A DNA stretch of 30,583 nt, taken from NCBI GenBank assembly GCA_050739575.1, contig JBOIBN010000029.1, forward strand, positions 1 to 30,583, in the 5' to 3' direction. The translations under genes were made by a program, and so were the position numbers. Source of the DNA: JBOIBN01 sp050739575 (lineage in GTDB: Bacteria > Pseudomonadota > Gammaproteobacteria > JAKDMP01). Shown here in pieces: positions 25,561 to 30,583 of this stretch. A model generated the notes under the pieces. The model had not been told where the DNA came from. It searched no databases and was given only the letters and a program-made list of their open reading frames with translations. Position 1 is the first letter of the stretch. The number at the start of each line of letters is the position of its first letter.

Positions 25561-25595
25561 AGGGCCCCGCGGTGGCAATTCCACCGCGGGGCCCT
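25561..25595 (-). promoter_or_regulatory. Intercistronic hairpin, cassette 2
   Basis: Perfect 15-bp stem AGGGCCCCGCGGTGG/CCACCGCGGGGCCCT around a 5-nt loop, 39 nt after the FG-GAP stop. No T-run follows, so it is not a classical terminator. Aligned to 16896-16924 it keeps pairing through a C-G to T-A and a C-G to G-C exchange. Confidence 0.8.
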
Positions 25596-25634
25596 GATAT
25601 CAGCACTGAGAACCGTAGTTGCTCAACCTTCGGC

Positions 25635-28073
25635 TCAGGGATGCATGACGCACAGCGTGTAGGCTCCGCCGCTGGCGCCCGCTTTCACCACCCACGTATA
25701 GGTGCCTGCCGGCGCATACTTGTGCACCTCATTGCCCGGGATAGGGTAGATCTTGCGTCCCTGGGCATTCTGAAACACCACGTAGAGCCGAAAGCCCGCC
25801 GGCCCCGTCAGAATCCCATTCTCCTCGCCCGCCGGCGCCTGGTAGGTCGGAGAGTACGCAAACTTGCCGGGATTTAGACTGCCGTCATATCTGGTATAGC
25901 CGTCGGGACAGGTGACACTGATCGTTGTCGGCGCGCTGGCCGTCAGCGCTGGAGTTGCCTTGGCCACGCTTGCGGTGTTCTCGATTGTGGTGCCGGGGCT
26001 GCCCATAGCCTTCAGCGTCACGTTAGCCGTCGCCGTGCCGGCGTTGGCATTGATCTGGCCGAAGTCGCAGGTTACTATCCCAGTGGCTTCGCTGCAACTT
26101 CCTTGGGTCGCTGTAGCGGAGATGAAGCTTGCGGCCGCCGGCACCGTAACGGTTGCTGCCACCGCCGGTGAGGCCGCACTCGCATTGTTGGTCGCAATCG
26201 TCTGGCTGGTGTACTGCTGTCCTTGGGCCACTGTCTGCGGCGCACTCACGGCCATGCCCAGATTGCTTTCACCTTCGAAATACGCAGAGCCCTGATCGGA
26301 ATTTGTGGCGAAGCCTAGCGCACCGACCAGTCCGATAGTACCATCCAATGCAACGGACGTGCCAAAATCGAGTTCCTTCGTTGTCATATCGCTGGCGGTA
26401 ATCTTCTGGGCCAAGTTCCACGTACCGCCGGAATTCGAAAAAACGTAGACTGCGCCCTGGAAATGGAAGCTTCCGGGAGGTGTGGAAGCCATGGATCCGA
26501 TAAGGGCCGTGTCGCCAGACAGGGCAATGGAGTAACCGAATTTGTCGTATGTCCCGCCATCGGCAATGGTAATTCTCTGGGTCTGGGTCCAAGTGTCGCC
26601 GGAACCGGTAAACACGTATACCACACCCTGATTAGTATTACTGCCAACCTTGCCGACATCTGCACCGACGAATGCGGTAGTGCCTTCTAGGGCAACGGAG
26701 AAGCCGAAGCCATCCGTTCCACCATCACTGGATGTGAGTTCAGCCGTCTGCGTCCAAGTGCCGTCTGAGTTCGTAAACACGTAGGCCCTATAAGCGTAAC
26801 TCGCGCCGATAAGCGCGGTGGTGCCGTCGAGTGCAACAGAGCCGCCGAAATTATCGCCCACGCCGGGCGTCCCGTCGCTGGCGGCCAACTCCTGAATCTG
26901 AGTCCAAGTGCCATTGGAATTGGTAAATACGTAGACGGTGCCAGGATTAAGCTCCCCGTTTGTTGCACCAACGAGGGCCGTAGCATCATCAAATGATACC
27001 GATGTGCCAAATGAAGTGTTGTTGTTGCCATCGCTGGGAAGCAGTTCCTGGGTTTGGCTCCACGTGCCGTCCGATTCCGTAAATACATATACCGCTCCCT
27101 CAAGCACACCATTGATAAAGGCACTATCTGCACCTATGAATGCAGTATTACCGTGCAAAGCAACCGCGTCTCCGAAGTTGGCTCCCGACGTGCCATCATT
27201 AGCCGTGAGCTTTTGAGTCTGAGTCCATACTCCGTTCGATTCAGTAAACACATAGGCTGCTCCAGGACGGCCGGGACTAGCATTAATGGCAGGCGCCCCG
27301 ACGATAGCAGTATTACCGGAAACGGCGACCGCAAACCCCATTTTATCGCCAGCCTGCCCGTCGCTCGCCGTGACCTCCTGCTCCAGCCATACCAGCGGAT
27401 CCACGGTGAGCGGATAGGTGGCATGCACGTCATTAATGGCGATCAAAACGCGATCGCCTTTGCTCCGGAGGGTCGCAGGAATGACTTTGCCGTTTGTGTC
27501 GGTGACGACGAGATCGCCATAGCGCAGTTGTCCCCAGGCAAGTGTGCCCTTCTGCTGACTGGCTTGGCCACTTGCGCTGAGCGCCAGAATAAGTTCACCG
27601 CTGCCGCTAGGCCGCTTGGCAATTGTAAAGCCCTGCTCGAAGCCAACGGGGAGCACCCGCCACCAAGCAGTGAGGTTGCCGTGCGTGTAACTGACTTGAT
27701 TACCCTCGATAAACGGTCGCACTGAGTGGACCGGCATCAGGCTGTCGATTCGACCATAGGAGACAAGGTGCAGCATCAGCGGAGAATGCGTAGCTCTGAA
27801 GTGAGCACCTTCGCTGTCGAAGCAAGCCTTGAGGCCAGATTTCGGCAGTGTCGCGCAGCCAGCCTCGTCGAGATTGTAAACCGCGCCTGCATCGCTCGCG
27901 AGTGATCGATAAAGCACCGGGCGCAACGCATCTGGGAGCGCGTGAGACGCCCGAGACGACTGATTCACGACGTTAGCGGTTGGAAGGTTGGTCGTGCCTG
28001 CCAGCGCCGACATTCCGCCGCCAGCAAATGCAAGTGCCAATAAAGTACCTGTAAAACCGAATTTCGAGACCAT
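25635..28073 (-). CDS. Secreted seven-bladed FG-GAP propeller protein, cassette 2
   Basis: An 812-aa paralogue of 16967-19381. ATG 28073 has a full AGGAGG 4 nt upstream and is followed by a signal peptide (about 1-26). The N-terminal domain again ends YPLTVDPLVWLEQEV. Seven FG-GAP repeats follow with cores such as FGDAVALHGNTAFIGA and strands such as GTWTQTQ, one closed propeller. Then come the DUF11-like domain (QYTSQTIATNNAS, TIENTASV) and the C-terminal domain from CPDGYT to CVMHP. No enzymatic motif is seen. It is the first gene of cassette 2 and is divergent from the winged-helix/TPR regulator with 146 bp between starts. Confidence 0.88.
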   Translation of the reverse strand: MVSKFGFTGTLLALAFAGGGMSALAGTTNLPTANVVNQSSRASHALPDALRPVLYRSLASDAGAVYNLDEAGCATLPKSGLKACFDSEGAHFRATHSPLMLHLVSYGRIDSLMPVHSVRPFIEGNQVSYTHGNLTAWWRVLPVGFEQGFTIAKRPSGSGELILALSASGQASQQKGTLAWGQLRYGDLVVTDTNGKVIPATLRSKGDRVLIAINDVHATYPLTVDPLVWLEQEVTASDGQAGDKMGFAVAVSGNTAIVGAPAINASPGRPGAAYVFTESNGVWTQTQKLTANDGTSGANFGDAVALHGNTAFIGADSAFINGVLEGAVYVFTESDGTWSQTQELLPSDGNNNTSFGTSVSFDDATALVGATNGELNPGTVYVFTNSNGTWTQIQELAASDGTPGVGDNFGGSVALDGTTALIGASYAYRAYVFTNSDGTWTQTAELTSSDGGTDGFGFSVALEGTTAFVGADVGKVGSNTNQGVVYVFTGSGDTWTQTQRITIADGGTYDKFGYSIALSGDTALIGSMASTPPGSFHFQGAVYVFSNSGGTWNLAQKITASDMTTKELDFGTSVALDGTIGLVGALGFATNSDQGSAYFEGESNLGMAVSAPQTVAQGQQYTSQTIATNNASAASPAVAATVTVPAAASFISATATQGSCSEATGIVTCDFGQINANAGTATANVTLKAMGSPGTTIENTASVAKATPALTASAPTTISVTCPDGYTRYDGSLNPGKFAYSPTYQAPAGEENGILTGPAGFRLYVVFQNAQGRKIYPIPGNEVHKYAPAGTYTWVVKAGASGGAYTLCVMHP

Positions 28074-28157
28074 AAATCCTCCTGAAATGAGCTTGGATTG
28101 CGCCGATACCTGCGTGTCGGCCGTGGCTGAGTATGGTCGATGTGGAGGCAAATAGCC

Positions 28158-28194
28158 TTTACCGAATATTTGTTTTATATTATTTTTTAATTTG
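28158..28194. promoter_or_regulatory. AT-rich divergent promoter region
   Basis: This stretch of almost pure A/T (for example TTTTATATTATTTTTTAA) stands out in a GC-rich window and lies between the divergent starts at 28073 and 28220. A weak plus-strand pair, TTTACC then TATTTT at 17 nt, fits the regulator gene. A minus-strand promoter could not be assigned. Confidence 0.45.
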
Positions 28195-28219
28195 TGCCCG
28201 GCTCAGGAGCGGCAAGCAG

Positions 28220-30250
28220 ATGACAGAAGAGGCGTCCGCAGGGGGCAGCAGGGTTTATTTATTTGGGCCATTTCGGGTGGAGGCCGACGAGCAACTGTTG
28301 CTCAAAAACGGCATCCGCATGCATATTCCCGGAAAAGCGTTTGATCTGTTGCTCGCCCTTCTTCAATCCGCGGGCCACCTGAGAAGTCGTGAGGAATTGA
28401 TAAAGATCTTGTGGCCAAAAACGATTGTCGAAGAGGCAAATCTGACTTGGAATATGAACGTCTTACGTCGGACCTTGGGGGATGAGCGTCAAAATCCCCG
28501 CTACATCGAAACGGTGCACGGACGCGGCTATCGCTTCATCGCCGCCACGGAACCCGCGACAGCCAGACAGATTCCTACCGTTGCGGTCTTGCCTTTCGAA
28601 AACCTTTCTACTGATCCAACCAATATCTACTTTACTGCTGGCATTCAAGCCACTATTGTCTCAAAACTTGCCGGCGTCGGTGCATTACGTGTGATTTCGC
28701 CCACTTCTACCGAACAATATCCCAGCCACCCGGGAGATTTGAAGAAAGTGGCCACCCAACTGGGCGTCACCTCGATCCTTGAAGGCAGTGTGCAGAAGGA
28801 AGGAACTTGCGTGCTTATCACTGTACAGCTCATCGATGTCCGGACAAACAACCACATCTGGGCGCAGGGTTACACTCGCTCGCTGGTCGATGTATTTGCG
28901 GTAGAGAACGACGTCGCCGCCCAAGTGGCAGCAGCGCTCCAGGCGAAGCTGTTGCCGGCCGAAGCAGCCCGGCTAGCCAGCGCCTCGACCCGTGACCCTC
29001 ATGCCTATTTGATGTTTCTCAAAGCGAATTACTATGCGAATCAAGTCACCAGCAGTAACAGCGCGGTGAGCCCCGCCGACGCCGTGACCCAGGCGGTGAC
29101 GTTTTATCGCCAGGCCATTGCCCGCGATCCGCACTTCGCGCTCGCCTATGCCCACCTCTCTTATCTCGAAAGTTATGCCTACTGGTTGGAAATAGTCGCA
29201 GCGCCCCAGAGCATGGTTCTAGCTGAACAAGCCGCCCGGCAAGCGCTTGCGCTCAATCCGGAACTTCCCGAAGCCCATCTCGCAATGGGCTATGCTGACT
29301 ATTATGGGAATCGGAACTACCCCGCGGCGCTCGCCCAGTTTGAACGGGTGTGCCAAAGCCTGCCTAACAGTGCCGAGGCGGTCGGAGCAGTCGCCTTTAT
29401 CTATCGGCGACAGAATCAGTGGCAAGAGGCGTTATCGAAACTTGAGCGCGCGGCGGTGCTCGATCCTCGTAATCCCCGCTGGCCTTACGAAACCGGCGTA
29501 ACCCTCATGATGCTCGGCCGTTACGATCCGGCCGAACAACAGTTTGACCTCGCATTGGCGCTGGAGCCACAAGACTATAATGCCGTCGCTTTCAAAGCGA
29601 TGACGTTTCTGCTCTCCGGAAAGTCGTTGCAACAAACCCGACAGGTATTGGCGAATATTCCACGCGGTAGTAGTCAACAAGACTTGATTTCAGCGATTCA
29701 ATTCCAAATAGCGTGGTTAGCACGCCGACCTGAAGTAGCCTTGGCAGTGCTCGACGACGCACCTGATTGGGTGTCGGCGGCCAACGCCGTAGGCCAAGAA
29801 CCTGCCAGCTTTTTGCGTGCCCAAGCCTTGGCTCTTAAAGGAGACCATGTTGGAGGGCTGCGGGCTTACCAGCAGGCACATGATCTGCTCCGGATCGCGC
29901 TGCACGAACAACCTGATGATTCCAGCCTATGGAGTTTCCTCGGCTTGGTTGAAGCTGGTCTTGGCCGAAGGTCCGAAGCGATTAACGCCGGGCTAAAGGC
30001 GACATCCCTGACGTCCGTGTCGAAAGATTCATTATATGGCGCGGCCTATCTGGTCGTGCTAGCCAAAATTCATGCTCATATCGGCGAGCCCGATGAGGCG
30101 GTCAAACTGCTGCGTCACCTGCTTGCCTTGCCCGCTGGATTGTTCATCTCGGGGTCGCTGCTTGAGCGCGATCCGACTTGGGATTGCATTCGCGAGAATC
30201 CGGGATTCCAGGCCCTGCTGGGGAAAAGCAGACAGCACACCTCTGTCTAG
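28220..30250 (+). CDS. Winged-helix / TolB-like / TPR regulator, soluble
   Basis: A 676-aa protein. ATG 28220 has AGGAG 10 nt upstream; the frame runs 29 codons further up but over the AT-rich promoter. Residues 11-108 are an OmpR/CadC-type winged helix (LFGPFRVEADEQ...NMNVLRRTLGD...YIETVHGRGYRFIA). Residues 117-245 match the TolB/FlgO-like domain seen in CyaC- and CadC-like proteins (TVAVLPFENLS...ILEGSVQKEG...QLIDVRTNNHIWAQGY). Residues 258-660 are TPR-like helical repeats (ALALNPELPEAHLAMG, AAVLDPRNPRWPYETG, ALALEPQDYNAVAFKA). The transmembrane helix normal for CadC is absent, so it is probably cytoplasmic and senses a ligand or protein through the TPRs. Divergence from cassette 2 suggests that it controls that cassette. 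Confidence 0.88.
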   Translation: MTEEASAGGSRVYLFGPFRVEADEQLLLKNGIRMHIPGKAFDLLLALLQSAGHLRSREELIKILWPKTIVEEANLTWNMNVLRRTLGDERQNPRYIETVHGRGYRFIAATEPATARQIPTVAVLPFENLSTDPTNIYFTAGIQATIVSKLAGVGALRVISPTSTEQYPSHPGDLKKVATQLGVTSILEGSVQKEGTCVLITVQLIDVRTNNHIWAQGYTRSLVDVFAVENDVAAQVAAALQAKLLPAEAARLASASTRDPHAYLMFLKANYYANQVTSSNSAVSPADAVTQAVTFYRQAIARDPHFALAYAHLSYLESYAYWLEIVAAPQSMVLAEQAARQALALNPELPEAHLAMGYADYYGNRNYPAALAQFERVCQSLPNSAEAVGAVAFIYRRQNQWQEALSKLERAAVLDPRNPRWPYETGVTLMMLGRYDPAEQQFDLALALEPQDYNAVAFKAMTFLLSGKSLQQTRQVLANIPRGSSQQDLISAIQFQIAWLARRPEVALAVLDDAPDWVSAANAVGQEPASFLRAQALALKGDHVGGLRAYQQAHDLLRIALHEQPDDSSLWSFLGLVEAGLGRRSEAINAGLKATSLTSVSKDSLYGAAYLVVLAKIHAHIGEPDEAVKLLRHLLALPAGLFISGSLLERDPTWDCIRENPGFQALLGKSRQHTSV

Positions 30251-30457
30251 CCAGGGGGTTAACTCGAACCCAAGATCCGGTGCGGGCAACTAATGTTTTC
30301 GTTCCCTTCGATGCGCGGCGAGTCGTCGTCGCAAATTTCGGCTGAACCATCGCTCGCAAGTCGAACCCAACCAACTTTCTGCGCGCCAAACTAAATCCCA
30401 AAACTCACGAGCTCGTCACGATGATCGAGACACAACGTTTCAATTTCGATATTGTCT

Positions 30458-30508
30458 ACGGTAATCCCCCCATTATTAGCGGCAGCCAGAAGTAGGGTTT
30501 AGGCCGCC
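30458..30508 (-). mobile_element. IS3-type 3' end
   Basis: The 3' end of the right-edge IS, including the transposase stop codon. It matches 20866-20916 in inverted orientation (48 of 51). Similarity ends at ACGGTAAT, which may mark the IS border. Confidence 0.8.
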
Positions 30509-30583
30509 ATGGCCAACTTCTGCATGGGCGTCACCCCGCCGATGCCCATGTTGGGCCGCTCGTGATTATAGGTCCATAACCAA
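30499..30583 (-). CDS. IS3-family transposase (OrfB) C-terminus, partial
   Basis: The minus-strand frame entering from the right edge reads WLWTYNHERPNMGIGGVTPM then QKLAMAA and a stop. This is the typical C-terminal tail of IS3-family OrfB transposases (YN.ERP...G..TP). Only the last 27 residues are inside the window, so integrity of the element cannot be judged. Confidence 0.85.
   Translation of the reverse strand, partial: WLWTYNHERPNMGIGGVTPMQKLAMAA

Noticed and set aside
21119..28073. CRISPR-like or tandem DNA repeats in the propeller genes
   Set aside because: The periodicity comes from FG-GAP and Kelch protein repeats; the DNA units are diverged, with no constant spacers.
30144..30401. 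Minus-strand frame past the TPR regulator
   Set aside because: Half of it overlaps the regulator in antisense, it has no ribosome site and no recognisable protein. The 30251-30457 gap holds nothing I can support.

Overview
The window is GC-rich chromosomal DNA from a Gram-negative bacterium. Abundant Sec-type signal peptides, a VasI/TagO-like protein, very large S53 (sedolisin) proteases and a winged-helix/TolB/TPR regulator together suggest a gammaproteobacterium of the Xanthomonadales (Rhodanobacteraceae-like). This placement is inferred from gene content only; an acidobacterial or other soil origin is not excluded.

Layout. (1) 1-6.25 kb: a small palindrome-rich repeat with imperfect terminal inverted repeats (49-209), a redoxin-like/2OG-Fe(II) oxygenase fusion on the plus strand, and a minus-strand run of three exported hydrolases: GH5 glycosidase, S9A prolyl oligopeptidase and an SxxK serine hydrolase. 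The last two overlap by ATGA. (2) 6.25-11.2 kb: a decayed gene that resembles an alpha/beta-hydrolase, a secreted protein of unknown function with a strong terminator, a VasI/TagO-like protein whose signal peptide lies in another frame, an unnamed three-TM membrane protein, and a GH108-type muramidase. (3) 11.3-12.4 kb: a scar holding the 3' end of a truncated gene with its terminator, a frameshifted DDE transposase remnant and a 19-bp repeat. (4) 12.4-20.7 kb: cassette 1, a seven-bladed FG-GAP propeller protein followed by a 1452-aa S53 protease with a Kelch propeller. Immediately upstream on the same strand is a TrmB-type regulator with a C-terminal LuxR-like HTH. (5) 20.7-30.25 kb: IS3-type debris, then cassette 2, a paralogous FG-GAP + S53 pair, with a divergent soluble winged-helix/TolB/TPR regulator. 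(6) The window ends in the 3' part of an IS3-type transposase. Its last 51 bp reappear inverted at 20866-20916, so cassette 2 and its regulator are bracketed by inverted IS3 ends.

The most notable system is the duplicated two-gene secreted cassette (5'-FG-GAP propeller protein, then protease-Kelch protein). In both copies the intercistronic region carries a GC-rich hairpin with two compensatory base-pair changes, a conserved 48-bp leader block and a GTG start for the protease. Each copy is next to a different regulator. Working together is an inference: a secreted acid-type endoprotease and a secreted propeller partner, co-transcribed and expressed in set proportion, with the two copies possibly answering to different signals. 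No tRNA, rRNA or CRISPR array was found.
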